From assembly GCF_954871325.1 (NCBI RefSeq), contig NC_088775.1, positions 82,065,561 through 82,129,560 on the forward strand: a DNA stretch of 64,000 nt. Direction: 5' to 3'. Within the stretch, counting starts at the first letter, position 1, and each line of letters starts with the position of its first letter. Of the stretch, positions 1-12,698 are shown piece by piece. A program made the translations under genes and the position numbers. This stretch comes from Gordionus sp. m RMFG-2023. Taxonomy: Eukaryota > Nematomorpha > Gordioida > Chordodea > Parachordodidae. The notes beneath the pieces were generated by a model, which ran no database searches, was not told the DNA's origin, and saw only the letters and a program-made list of their open reading frames with translations.

Positions 1-65
1 GGAGGATAAGATATAAGATGAATGTTTTAAAGGGGAGTTAATTATTCTATGTTTTTATAATATAT

Positions 66-270
66 ATCAGAGACCTGCAGAGCGACCTTGATTTTTTTCA
101 AATAATTTTTACGGCCTGGCCCTTTTATATTTTAAGGCATTATATTTATTTTTGATTTTTATAGCTAATGACGATTTCATATATTTGGTTTTACAATATA
201 CGGCTTGGCCCGACCCGGATTTTTTTTAAAAAAATTTTCACGCCCGGCCCTAATTTAGTACTCACAAATT
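66..270. mobile_element. hAT-like MITE fragment (CAGAGACCTGCAG family)
   Basis: The sequence starts CAGAGACCTGCAG and carries GGCC-rich islands (ggcctggccc, ggcttggcccgacccgg, cgcccggccc) separated by A/T tracts. The same layout recurs at 30184-30510, 30659-30850, 49089-49330, 56570-56745 and 62415-62870. The TIR-like end and the GC islands suggest a non-autonomous hAT family. Here only one end is clear. It lies just upstream of the first RNF19-like exon. Confidence 0.5.
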
Positions 271-299
271 TATAAAATATATATACCAAAAAAATTCAG

Positions 300-3200
300 A
301 TCTATACCAAGTACAAAAAAGTAAAGGCGCTAAATCGAAATTCCTTGATCGTCGTGGCCGTATTGACATCTGTGATACTTTCTCCTATAATGGCCTGCCT
401 GGCAGTCAGTAAGTTCGATTTTTTTTATTTCAAATGAAAAATACCTATCTATTTCTCATTCCTATTCTCCACAATGAATATCATTTATCCACGTGAAACT
501 CAATTTTTAAGTTTTTAATATCACCCATGATTTTCCCATAAACTTGGAATATCTCTAGGGTTGAATATGGTGAATTTTTAATAACGTTTAAATATGTAAT
601 ACTTTATTAGATCTAAAATACAATTAAAAAATATTTTTTATAAATTTATATCACAATTGACAAATAAATATAAGCAAGAGTCAACAATGACTATTTATTT
701 AAATATATACTGGGCTTTAAAATCACGTGGCCTGTCAGGTTATTTATCAAAATTTTTTTTTACTTTTTAGCTATTTCATGAGCAATGTTATAAATAATTT
801 AATATACCTTATAAGAATATTTTTATTGTTAAACAGATGGTTACAATAAGCAAAAGATAGGTGAAATTTAATTACAAAAAATGTTTAACATAGGTTAGTT
901 ATATAAAATATTGAGTTCATCAGATACTGCTTATTTATAGAATGACATTTATGTAAAAATTAAGATTTCATCCTAAAACTACATTCCAAATTTTTTACTA
1001 CAGATTTAGTATATATATACACACACACACAAATTTTTATATGCCATAATAACCATTTTATTTTTATTTCTTTACTTTACTCATGTAAAATAAGTAAAAT
1101 ACAGGTAAAATTAAGGTAAAAATTATAAGTCAGAAAATTGTCTTGATCGGCAAATATCAGATTTTCGGCGCCAAAAAAGTTTGGCACAACTCTACACATT
1201 ACTAGAAAGAAAGTCTAACATATAATTACTACTATTTTTCTTTGAAAATTAACAAGGCATAGGTGCTCCTATCCTTTTGGCCTACGTTTATGGGGTCGTT
1301 CCTTTCTCTCTTTGCCGTAACGGTTTATGCGGTGCTAACACTCCGTCAACCCCGTCAAATACTTCTCCCACCAACGGGGAAACATCTACCAATCGAATCA
1401 AAGCAAACAAAAAGAAAAAAGACAAGAAATGTTTATTTTTAAATTTAAAGAACAAATTTTCTTTTAATTTGAATAAACCTACTAATATTTTGCTCACATT
1501 AGTTAATCTATCAAATTAGCGACGAATAAACGGTAAGTGGGTAACTATTGGAGTTATATAAAATATATATTTACGGTTACAAAATATATTGGCCTCGCTA
1601 GGGATTCAACAAGAGAAAAAATTAGAATAATCGCTTAATAGCTATTCATTACCCAATAAACTTGGCGAGGTTTTAAATATACTCCACTATATTTATATCG
1701 TTTTCCTAATATTATTATTATTACCTATATTATTCTTTTCAGAGTCAATTTTTAGTTTTAAAAAATGATTATTTTTTTTAAAAAAACTTATCGAATTTTA
1801 TAACAAAAAAATATTATAAAGCTAAGCATTCAAAACACGAAAATACAAGCTCATCAACCAATGATAACTGCGTTGTTCTTATGGATAGTAGCTCAAACGA
1901 TAATAAGGAAGAAATGAATACCGCCCATCGAACAATAGGAGATGGGGGTGAAGATGACACTTTTAGAGACAATGATATGTATTATACTTTATCTTATAAT
2001 CTCACATACCATTTTAAATCGTTTAAATTTATTTATAAAAGATTTAATAGAGTAATATATCATTAATTATTTCGAAATTAATTTTATTAAGTACATTTTT
2101 TCTTTTTCCCCAAAGACCAACTGTGATAATCATAAAATCCACCCCGATTTCATCTTCTCAACCTCCACTCGCCATCTCTTCTGCTAATATCGCATCCGCT
2201 ACCTTAATTCCTTCGGAAGAAACGAACCTTTTAAACCGCGAGGAACATTCGACCGTTGCCGATAGAACGAACGACCGTCATAATAATTACGAAGATTACA
2301 AAGTGTACGACTCAAACAACGGTGCAAAGTTAAGTCTGAACGAACGGGTCACTGCTTGGATGGATAGACTCATGAATACGTATTCCTCTTATAACAACAA
2401 TAATACCAACAATAACGGATTAACCAATAGTGGCAATAATAACACATTTTCTATGATAGCCTCTTCTTTCAGCAAACCTAATCGCTTTAACTTTATCACT
2501 CGTAGAGACGATTTCTCTTCGACATTCAGAAATGGGCCGGTATCATCTTCCAAGAAAAAGTTTTTAAAAAATTTTTTTTTGAGGATTGGGGGAATTTTAA
2601 GAGAAATCAATAAGACTTGGAAAAGAATATTATTACCATAATACTTACAAAAATGTGTTTTTCCCCTAAAGGCTAATCATGTTTCCCGCATCCCAAACCG
2701 CCCAACCTCCAAACTCGACCTACATGCTAATCAATCAATCGCGAAATCGGGATTCGTCTAAATCCAACAGTATTCTACGAAAGATTCCTAAATATTTAAG
2801 TTATTATATTTTGATTTAAAACTAATACAAATTTACAAAGCTATAAAAAATATTTATTATAACGTTTCGAATAATATATATTTTATTATTATATAGCTCC
2901 ATTTACCATGGCGAATGATCAAAACGAAGATAAATCCAAATCTTTTAACAATATCTGCCATTCATCTAATCTAGGTCTATAATTTTGCCATTTAAATTTT
3001 TTTAAAACTATTAAAGAGAAACTCTTCGTGGGTCAATTTTTTTTCACCTCAAAATAAACAGATTAGCCTGCCTGGTCTACCCTAAAATAAATATAAAATT
3101 CGTGCTTTAAACGAGAACAATGATAAAATAGATACACATATTTAAATTTATAATCGCTCTACACTACAATGAGCGCAGATAAAACTTGGCTTAAATTTGT

Positions 3201-6200
3201 AAACCTTTAGAAAATTATCATATAAGCAGCATTATTTACCTTTTTGTGTGTTATATCGGAGAAGTTTGAAATTATCTATTACAAAATTGTTTTTTCGATT
3301 TACTTTGCTGATAAATGGCTGAATTATATATTACGATTTAAAAAAAATATTACTGAAATAGAAATATAACTACTAACTTTAAACATATAGACCCCGGCTT
3401 CGAACCCAAGGAGCCCAGCATTATTAGCATCGGAAATTGCTCAGAAAATATTCTTTCCTACGACACCTCAAGTCTGACTACCACTCATTTCGGCAGCACG
3501 CATCACCAAGAACCTGCCAACAATTCCATACTTCCCGCTTTCAACAAATTCGATGGAATCTCTTCAAATAAATCCGACACAAAATCGTTGGAGGATTCGG
3601 AAACTCGACAAAATTATACTTTCATCCCAATCACGAATGACTTAAATAACGGTGACCCTGGGAATGAAGGAGGAATCGCGGCGTTTCAAGGTGACCAAAT
3701 CGATCTTGATATGGCCGATTTACTTAGTAGAGAGCCGATGACGCTCGACGCAAAAATCACTCGCCGATGCCCTTCTTTTAAGATTGAACTCATTAAAGCT
3801 GACGTGATTAATCTACCTTTGCATCATACCAAATCGCCTATAAATGAGCCGACACACGATGATTGTAGCGTCAAAAACAACGGTATTTTTTTCTTCCTGT
3901 TTTGTGCCCCCTCCCTCTCCATGGCGTAAACGGAGAAGGTGTTCAGAAATAGTATTAGGCCCGTGGCACGAATGTTGAATTTTTGACCAACATGAGTTTA
4001 TATCAATATCTCTCGATTACGGGGCCAAATAATTTAACAATATTATTTTTAAAAAGATTTCTCCCTTTGAAAAATATTTAGAAATACCTTAAAAATATAG
4101 GTAACAATTATATTTTAAATTAGATTTTTTCTTAAAGGATCGTTAAACAATTTTACTAAAGGACGGCCAGGCCAAACCGGTCCGTTAACATTTTTGTATG
4201 TGGTTTTTTAGCCTGGCCTGTTTCATAAAAATATTTTTCACGAGTTCTGATTTTAAATTCTATTTAAAAATTAAAATATTTATTACACAAATATATAAAA
4301 AATACATATAAAGAAGGAAGAAAGAATCTAGCAACTTAATTAAATTTTATATAACTAAAACTATTAAATCCTTTAATTTTAGTTTCACTTTATAACAACG
4401 ACACGGAGGATGAGTGTAACAGCTTAAGAAGCGGAAAATCTTCTTCGCTCTTGACTGCGTTAACTGACGATGGGTCTTCTTCAACCAGAGCTATGGCTGG
4501 ATCCATTGCCTTTAATAGGTTTAATATACATATATACATACACACGCTATATTTTGTTTCTTCGGTTTTATCTATTGGAACTTATAATATTAAATAGTCA
4601 TGAAAGTTTTTTTAAAAAAAATTCATGTTCCTTTATTTCATTTTATGTTTTTTATATAAATATAATAGTCAGGAAATTGTTCTTAAGCTAAGCCTATTTA
4701 GCTTATCTATGGAAAGCTTTTTGAGTGTGATAGATGAAAACCAATGCTATGTCGAAAAATAGCTTGCTTGCTTACTGATCTTAACTTTTGATAATCTGGT
4801 CTATTATGTGAATATCCAATAAAAAAAAATTGGTTACTTTGCTGAGATTGTTATTGTTACATCTCAAAATGTTATTTTGATTTAATAATAGTTCTTTTTT
4901 TTAAATTATTTTATAGATATAATATTTTCTATAAAAAAAACAAATCATTGAATTAAACAACTACAAGGGAAATGGATGAGGCGAGTATGAAAGCTTTAGC
5001 TGGCTCTGTCATTAATGCCCCGATTAAGTAAAAAAAATAATTATCTTTTTTTTAAAATTTATTTTATGGAGTAAAATATTAAAATTTTGTTACTCACCAA
5101 ATTATGTCACAGTTCTTATAAATTAAGAGTTGTTTTCTTTTTCGCAACCTTTTTTTTAAACATACGCGTGCGCATTATAAATTAGGCACGGTTTTTTGTT
5201 GAGAGATTTTGTATTTAATAGAATCGTTTCCCAAATTCGAAAAAAATCTACAAAATAATGACACTAAAAAAATAAAAGTTCTGAAATTCTGTCAATTTTT
5301 TTTCAATATATTAAGTTATAGGGATTTAACCTTTCTCCAATATGGACGATGCCATTTAAAATGCATTATTTGTAAAATAATAACCGCTACGTAAAATTTA
5401 GACCAACTTAGAAGCACTATAAATTTGAATATTCTTTTGTTTGATAGAAATGCAAACATGATAATTAATTACAATATCCCCATTAAAATTTATTTATTTT
5501 TTCTTTATATATTTTTCTTAGCGAAAACTCAGATAGTGGTTCTATTCATTCACGGCACCGAATACCGGCTATAATCAAAATTCACAAGAATCACCCCGCA
5601 TCCATTCTCTATAATGATAAATTAAATTTGAATGCCGGTAGAAAAAAAATAAAAATTTATTTACTAATGCTTGTTTTATCTCGTTAATTACAATGTTTCT
5701 AAATTCGATTTAATCACAACCTTTAGCGACGATTTTGTTGTATTTTTTTTTAAAATTAAATACATCTAGATGGTCTAGTAATATACATATTTGATTTGTT
5801 AGTTGTCTATCCATTCAAATATACTCATAGACGTAGCCAGGATGGGGGGAGGGGATTCTATCCCTTCGGAAATTTATATGCTCTCTTATTTCATTTTAAA
5901 CTAATAAAAATTTCCCCCTACACACCCCCCTCTCACCCATAAATTTACATAATATACTAGAAAAATTAGAAAGAAAAATTAGTAAGAGTTAATAACTTTT
6001 TAAGATAACGACTATTATTCAAAATTTTTAGAAAAAAAGCATTTTTATAATAGAAAAATCGAAAAATTCAAAATACTTTTATAAAAAATATCTTAGCCAA
6101 AGGCCTGTGCAATAAGTGGACCTAAAGATCTCCAATAAAATTTAATGAAAGAAAAAACTCACCTAATCGTGCCCCTCCCCTCACCATTAGCAAATTCTGG

Positions 6201-6549
6201 CGAATGCTTATAAATCTACGTATTAATAGGGATGTGCTTAGAAAATAAAAATGCTAAGTTTATTATATAACTAAAGTTCTTATAGGACTTTATTTATATT
6301 AACGTACAAATAAACACTTGATTTAACGATAAAATATATTTATAAGAATCAGATCTCACTATAGAAGACAAGAATAAAACTCTGACCCCTCAAACGAATT
6401 CGCCCATTCCTAACACCAATGGCTTATTCTGCATAAGCAATCCTACCATTTCGAATCCTAAAACCAATAATAAATACCGAAATTTTTTGTCGGGCAATAA
6501 GAAGTACAATAAATCCAATAATCAACCCACGTATAAAACTGCTCGTTAG
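300..6549 (+). CDS. RNF19: RNF19 (Dorfin)-like RBR E3 ubiquitin ligase, C-terminal 11 exons (5' end outside window)
   Basis: Exons 300-408, 1257-1430, 1822-1978, 2116-2559, 2672-2799, 2897-2974, 3391-3882, 4383-4518, 4968-5027, 5522-5637 and 6353-6549 (TAG 6547-6549) join in one frame with GT/AG ends, giving 696 aa. RNF19 proteins are membrane-anchored RING-IBR-RING ligases; the catalytic RBR lies upstream of the window. Exon 1 gives a membrane helix ([20 protein letters not shown]). Exon 2 gives the second helix, [20 protein letters not shown], nearly the RNF19A signature as I recall it ([21 protein letters not shown]). The rest is a long, Ser/Asn-rich, low-complexity cytoplasmic tail. It holds STRAMAGSI (exon 8) and SMKALAGSV (exon 9), which resemble the STKAMAGSIL motif of the vertebrate tail. 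The first donor, gtaagt at 409, is consensus; some tail donors (1431, 2560, 2800) are weak and were chosen because phases match. An AATAAA lies at 6679-6684. The family call is firm; individual tail exon ends are less so. Confidence 0.88.
5828..6205. mobile_element. MITE copy in the last RNF19-like intron (second copy at 59630)
   Basis: The element begins catagacgtagccagg and ends near attctggcgaatg. It aligns along its length with 59630-59985: both have a G-rich start, a C-rich block, a shared stretch around aaaaattagaaagaaaaattagtaagag, then a cttagccaaaggcc-type stretch. It fills much of the 5638-6352 intron and shows no coding capacity. Confidence 0.5.
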
Positions 6550-8590
6550 AAAAAAAAATCAATCTTGTAGACTTTTTTAATCATCAGTATTGAAAGAATA
6601 TTTTTTTTGTGAATCAAGTATATATTATTTAATATAATTTTTATTTATATAAAAAAAGAAGAAAAACTTCATAGGATAAATAAATTATAATATCCTTTGA
6701 AATATTTGGAAAATAATACTAATGTTTTATATATAAAAAAAAAATTTTTTTAAAAAAAAAAAATTATTATCTATTTAATTTATATGGTATAAAAAATATC
6801 AATAAAGTTCGATATATGATATTCAATGGTTTTTTTAAAAATAATAAAAAGAAACTATTATATGTCTCTCTATTAACATATTATAACATTTATATTACTT
6901 TATAAACTAAGTTACCAGGATTATTGTTGTTAAAATGGCTCGATTTGAGCCGCGAGCCGTTTTTTAAAAATGATTAACTCAATATTTTATCCAGAAAAAT
7001 GTTACTCAAGCCTAACGATTTTGCTTATAGATTGAACAAAGGTATGAACATCTATTAGCGAAATATCAAGACTTAGGCAATATTTTTCTAGTTTAAATAT
7101 TGTGATAGCCATTTTCAAAAATTGGCTCAAATCGAGCCGCGTATCAACACTAAATAAGATTTACAGTTTGGGTACCTTACAAATGCTGAAATGCATTTCA
7201 TTGGGGAAATCAGATTTTTAAGTATTTCGAATAAACTTACAACATGTTTTATTTAATTTTAATATTGTTTATTCTTTAAGTCCAGGAATGCCAATTTTTT
7301 TAAATGTTGAATATGTCTATATTTTGTCTTATATTAGGCATAAATACAAACTCTTTAAGCCTAATAAGTTGTGTTGTTAAATAGCTCGATTTTTAAAAAT
7401 CGTTAACCCAATATTTTAGCCAAACAATGCTCAAACGTAGAGATTTTACTTATTAATAGTAGAAAGGTTTGGGGACATATTTTAACGAAATCTTGAGCTT
7501 GCAAAATTTTATTAGCGAAAATCAATTTAACGCGAAATCTTGTTGTTTAACAACATTTTAATAAATATAGTACTAGTGTATAATATATTAATTTTTGATT
7601 ATGAATGACTTGAATATTCAGTATGTTGTATCATGATTGTAAGATTTTATGATTGGAACCTTATGAGAAGTTTTCCATGCCTTAAACTTCCTAATAACTC
7701 TTGAGCCTAATAAGTAGAGTACTAGTGTATAATATAATCTCAATTTTTGATTATGAATGACTTTAGGAATATTCTGTAGATATTATTATATCATGTTTGT
7801 AAGATTATTGAAACTTTATAAGAACTTTCCCATAGCTCGTTAATGCTGATCCTATAACAATTTGTTAATTATTAAATGGCTTATTGAGATACATGAAAAA
7901 TTTAATATACTACTTTATTATATCTTTATTTGATATTAGAGGTTAATTAAGATTTATATCATTAAAGGAACTATCTTGGCAAAAATGTAACTTATAAAAT
8001 CATGACCATCATTTTTGCAAAATATTTCGCAACAACTGCGAATTTAATTTTTAGATTTAACAATGTTGAATGCTTGCTTAACAGGTGATCAATTAATTTA
8101 TTTAGTTTGGTTTTGAGCCAATAATTAGAAACATACCAAATCAAATTAAACATTTAGAAAATGTATCATCTAAAATATAAAATTGTTAAAAAAAACACGT
8201 ATAATAGAAAGATCATATTTTCAAACCCAAATCAAATTGACAGGAAATCTTTTTTTTTTACTTTTATATTTTTTAGTATTTCTCTTGTACCAAAGGGCTG
8301 TCTGGTAGCTTTAAATCGGGAATATTTTAATTAAATTTGCCATTTTATAACTTTATTTTTAATGGATATGAAAGTTTTAAAGGATAGAGCTTGGCAACCT
8401 CGATAACTATCCAAACTGTTAAAATATTTAAATTTTTAGTTTTGAAGATAAAATTAAAGCTGCCATATTTCAAAAATTTCTAAAAAAATTATTATAATTA
8501 GCGTTTTAAATTTGCCAGATTTTTAATCAAAGATTTAGCATTGATGAGGTTTGCATCAACCTATTTATTATTAAATGTGCTGTAGTAAAT
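6550..8590. other. Gene-free stretch with decayed hAT-like MITEs
   Basis: I see no exon here. The segments at about 6931-7152 and 7366-7560 are decayed members of the TAGTGTTGTTAAA family defined by the intact copy at 44961-45213. Shared pieces are tgttgttaaa(a/t), ggctcgatttgagccg, ttaactcaatattttatcc, and an end near ctcaaatcgagccg...aacact. The rest is A/T-rich with no recognisable feature. Confidence 0.5.
7560..7815. repeat. Diverged direct repeat, about 155-base spacing
   Basis: The stretch tagtactagtgtataatat followed by tttttgattatgaatgact occurs at about 7568 and again at about 7718. Matching downstream sequence (gaatattc, then tatcatg and ttgtaagatt) follows both. I see two copies only, and no gene. 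Confidence 0.6.
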
Positions 8591-9764
8591 TTATAGTAGT
8601 CGGGAGTAAGCTCTCTTCGCCATATAACCATCTATAGGCCTGCCCACATTGTTTCGATTCTTTTTTGGAGCCTTAGGAGCTTACTTTGAGAGGAATTATT
8701 TGGATAGAGTATCCATTCTTTTATTTGATTCATCAAAGTCGCCTGCTGTCTTGTGTACTATATATTTTTAAACTAACCCGTTAGCTACCTTTCTCTATTT
8801 TTAAGATTTCCTAATTTTACTTAGAAATTAATAACTATAATAACGTTGATTTGACAACAAAGTTATTAGAGAATCTCTTCTTTTACCGAAAAGTTTTCAG
8901 TTTCACTTTTCTACGTTTGCTCCGAAAATAGGTTTCTCTTAAAGGTCTCTCAGTATTTATCATTTTTTGATATAATTCATATCATCTAAGGCTCATTTTC
9001 ATAATATTATCCCGAATATTTGCTTTATTACATGGATATCATTTCGAATCTGATTTATTATTTTAAAGCTAATTGAATTTGAATTATAAAATAATGTTAA
9101 AAAAAATGTAAATTTATAAAAACTTGACTTTCATTTAAACTCAAACGCTTCTATTATGAAAGAATGAAAAAGCTCCATAAAATAGTCATATCCATGTGAT
9201 AATATGCTAAAAATGAATATATTATAAAAAATATATTTTAATAAATGAAATATATGTTAAGAAAAGTCATAATTCATATGATAAAAAAAAATTAATATAT
9301 ATTTCATATTTTCTTACAAGTCAGCCTAATTTAACGACAATTTCTAGGTGCCTCATGGGCAAAATGTTAACTTGGTCTTATGTCCAGTCCGCTCTGACCT
9401 CTAAAAATGCAAAAATTGACATTGATAAAATAAAAATTTTCAAGCTATATTTAAAGGCAATATAAAATTTTAAATAGTTACTTTTAAAGGTGGAAATGTA
9501 AAATAAGGTTTTCCTTAAAATTATTTTGGAACAGCATGTACATAATCATGATATAAAGTATGACTTACACCTTAGTCAAGTGTTTAAGAATAAACTGCAG
9601 GGTGCCAACGTACTCCTATCTCTCCTGTAAAACTTAAAATAAATGAGAGAATAATTCCAAAAAATATATGTGGAACTATATTCAATTATTAAAGTTTTAA
9701 TTTTTATATATAATAAATTTCCAAGTTACCATCATAAAGGTATATAACATATAATTGTAGAGTA

Positions 9765-10297
9765 TGAAATCATATTTATAAACTTTCATACAATTGTGTA
9801 TAATATACATAAAAGGATGTAATATTTTCTTATTATTCTCGTGTTCTAAATCACAAATTTTGAAAATAGAAACTGCCATATCGTAAAATATTTTTGTTTT
9901 CAAGAATAGTTTCGTTTGAAGTCTTAAAAATGAGAGAGGGAAGACCATGAATGGCATGAGAAATTATATATGTAGGTTGATCCCGGAATTTAGCGCCATA
10001 TTTGCATATGAGATATCGTCGTCACGGAGAGTAGTATTCTATTATAAAGTGGAAAAATTATTCATAATAAATGGATTAGTAATTCTAATTTTTAACTGTT
10101 TGAGAAAGATAAATGGTTTTAGGTATAAATATTATTACGTTTCGCTTTGGAAGCCTATTATAATTAAAAAAAATGAATAATATAATATTATATAGAAAAT
10201 TATTTTAACTAGTATTATATTTTGTTATAATTCAGTGTTTCGAAATGGTGTCATATGCGACTGGATTTATATTTAAATTGACACAAAATTTATCCAT
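9765..10297 (-). pseudogene. Orphan family copy A, decayed
   Basis: All three exons can be traced. Exon 1 begins MDKFCVNLNINP at 10297 and soon meets a stop. Exon 2 is recognisable near 10090-10165 but has lost its end. Exon 3 (9765-10050) keeps IFKICDLEHENNKK but is frameshifted across AYAKYGAKF and in the FTSFYIYYTQ stretch. It is the most eroded full-length copy and sits at the outer edge of block 1, which suggests age. Confidence 0.75.
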
Positions 10298-11793
10298 TTT
10301 ATAATATATTAAATTTATCCATAATTATGTTAATTATTAAACAAAAAATTTTTTTAATTAAAAATATTTAGTTTGAGTTAACTATTGAATTCTGGGTAAT
10401 TTTATATACTCCTGAAAAAATTTATTAATAAAGATAATTTTTGTTATGTTGATACATTTACCATTTAAAAAATTATAGGATATAACATTTATAATCGTTT
10501 CTCATTACATATACAAACAATTATATATTCTTCTTATTAAAAATATTGTCATTATATTAAAAGGATTATTTTTTATTTTTATAAGAATCTATACTTAAAA
10601 GAAACAGATGAACAATCGAGATTATGGCGGAAGAAAACTTTTAAAAATATCTACTAGATTTTTCATTAAAATTATATAATCTCAATTGCAAAAATAAATA
10701 AAATATTTATTTCAAATAAAAAAATGATTGACTTAATTTGATAATATACTTTAAAAATAAAATAGAAAAAAAAAAATTTTAATTTTGAGCATCTAATGTT
10801 TATTTATATTTTAGAGAATTGAGAGTGTAACTATTCTCAGAACCAGCTTTTTACAATCGAAAGCCTTTAAAAATACGATTTAAGAAGAGATTAAGTTATG
10901 ATAAGGTTGGGATTTTGGTTTTTTTATGAATATTAAAGTAATTTTTATTTTTTGCAAAAAAAAATAACTTCTACAAATTGATACTTTAAGAAAAATTAAC
11001 CTATAGGCTATATTTTTTTGAATGTAACTATAAAATTCTCAAATTATCCTTTAAATATGTATGATAAATAATACGTTATCTATATATGAATCCCAAATAT
11101 AACATTATATTGTTTATTAAGCCTAAAATTATTCGATTTGAAATTTACGATTACAAATAACAAATGATTCAATTTTAAAAATTAGAATTGAATATGAATA
11201 ATAAAAATATTTTTTGAAAGAATATAAAATTTAAATTATTCGTAAAATAGATAGGTGATCGAAAATAAAATCTCTTAGGAAAAAAGCAGCTTATTTTATT
11301 AAATGTGTTTTAATATGCATAACAATTGGTAAACTTTTTGTTCAAACTTGAATAAATTCAATTCTATTAAACCAATCAGGCTTTTCGAAATTATCAATAT
11401 ATAAAATAGACATTTTCTTGGAACATTTAATTTTGAATTTTATTAAGATGAACCGGGTAAGTGGGTCCACAACATGTTGATAGGTAGGACCATAAAATAG
11501 TCTGAATATAAAACTTTAAAAAAGCTATATTTTATCAATGTTTTTTAACTTTAAAAGTTCTGAGATTATAAAATAAGGTTAAAAATCTCAATTTTTTTTA
11601 TTGAGAGATTCAAAAGTTATAATTTAATTCTAAAAATTTGCAATTATTATTACTTTTAATATAATTAAAACTATTTCCTCTGTAAAATTAGAAGCTGAAG
11701 ATTTCATAAAATTTTTATGAACTATATTAGGTTTAAATTACCACTGTTATAATGGCTCAGATATTTATTGGAGTAAAATCGCGTGCCTCGGTC

Positions 11794-11802
11794 TATATAA
11801 GA
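11794..11802 (+). promoter_or_regulatory. TATA-like motif facing opposite to copy B, beyond its 3' end
   Basis: Plus-strand tctatataagaa follows cgtgcctcgg, about 110 bases past the copy B stop. Near-identical settings occur beyond D (about 16829), G (about 22486), H (about 41862) and J (about 46420), and weaker ones beyond C (about 14384) and F (about 20071). The shared form is roughly cgtgcct-aatctcccctatataag. It looks like a core promoter for antisense transcription, but function is inferred only from conservation. Confidence 0.4.
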
Positions 11803-11913
11803 AGGCAATTAGTAATTTAAAAATATAATTCAACTAATAAAATAAAATTCTTTATTATAATCTAATGTATTTATTAGTAATGACAAAGATATGAAACATA
11901 TAATAGTATAAAA

Positions 11914-12445
11914 TTATATCCTTAAACTTTCAAGCAACTGCGAATAATATATATAAAAGGATGTGAATATTTTCTGATTTTCCTCGTGTTCTAAGTCACA
12001 AATTTTGAAAATAGGAGCAGCCATATCGTAAAATTTTTTGGCTTTAAGAAATAGTTCCATTTTCGGAGCTTTAAAAATGAGAGGGGGGCTGTCAGGAGTA
12101 TTAGAAACTATATACGTAGGTTGATCCCAAAATTTAGCGCCATATTTAGCATATGCTATATAGTCGTCATCTTCAAGAGTAGTATTCTAGTATAATATTA
12201 AAAAATTATTAAGAATGCAATTTATAATTCTAATTTTTACTTGTTTCGAATACAGATGAGTGGTTTCATAAACAAAAGTTTTATTATATTTCGTTTTGGG
12301 AACCTTTATAATTTAAAAATTGGATAATATAATATTATAAGAAAAAAAGTTTAATTATTATATATACCTTGTTATCCAGTGTCTTGAAATTTTTGATTTC
12401 ACTTGTGCAAGGATTTATATTTAAATTGTCACAAAATTTATCCAT
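11914..12445 (-). CDS. Orphan array gene copy B, apparently intact (137 aa)
   Basis: Exons are 12368-12445, 12241-12303 and 11914-12186 (TAA at 11916-11914). Introns of 64 and 54 bases have GT/AG ends and phase 0. Exon 1 reads MDKFCDNLNINPCTSEIKNF...DNK, exon 2 VPKTKYNKTFVYETTHLYSKQ, exon 3 NTTLEDDDYIAYAKYGAKFW...SLRI. It is the most divergent intact copy: exon 2 differs from the other copies at about half its residues, yet frame and splice sites hold, which suggests selection. No signal peptide or membrane helix is seen. The C-terminal half (MELFLKAKKFYDMAAPIF then NQKIFTSFYIYYSQLLESL) could be two packed helices. I do not recognise the family. Confidence 0.75.
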
Positions 12446-12670
12446 TTATAATATATTTAATATTTATTGATAATTTCGTTAAATATTTAAAGTTTTATAA
12501 ATATATTGAATGTGAATACTATAAATTCTAAATAGTTTATATTTATATATTTTTAAAAAATATTTATTATTAAAGATAATATTTATATTAAATTAAATTA
12601 AATTAAGTTCTTTTATTATGTTGATAAATCAATTACCATTAAAAAATTAAGGGCATAACTTATTTATAAT

Positions 12671-12698
12671 TGTTTCTCATTATATAAAGTGTGATAAG
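12671..12698 (-). promoter_or_regulatory. Conserved core-promoter block of copy B
   Basis: On the minus strand this reads CACTTTATATAATGAGAAACAA, about 235 bases before the ATG. The same block precedes the other copies: C about 15201-15230, D 17671-17700, G about 23314-23335 (lacking GAGAAAC), H about 42662-42690, I about 44568-44595, J 47235-47262 and remnant K about 48748-48775. A second shared block, rich in TTGATTTATCAACATAACAAAAGAAC, lies between it and the ATG. The TATA-like core and its constant position suggest the transcription start region. Confidence 0.5.

Noticed and set aside
1288-1497. Minus-strand ORF of 69 codons
   Set aside because: Antisense shadow of the RNF19-like exon at 1257-1430, which has clear family similarity on the plus strand.
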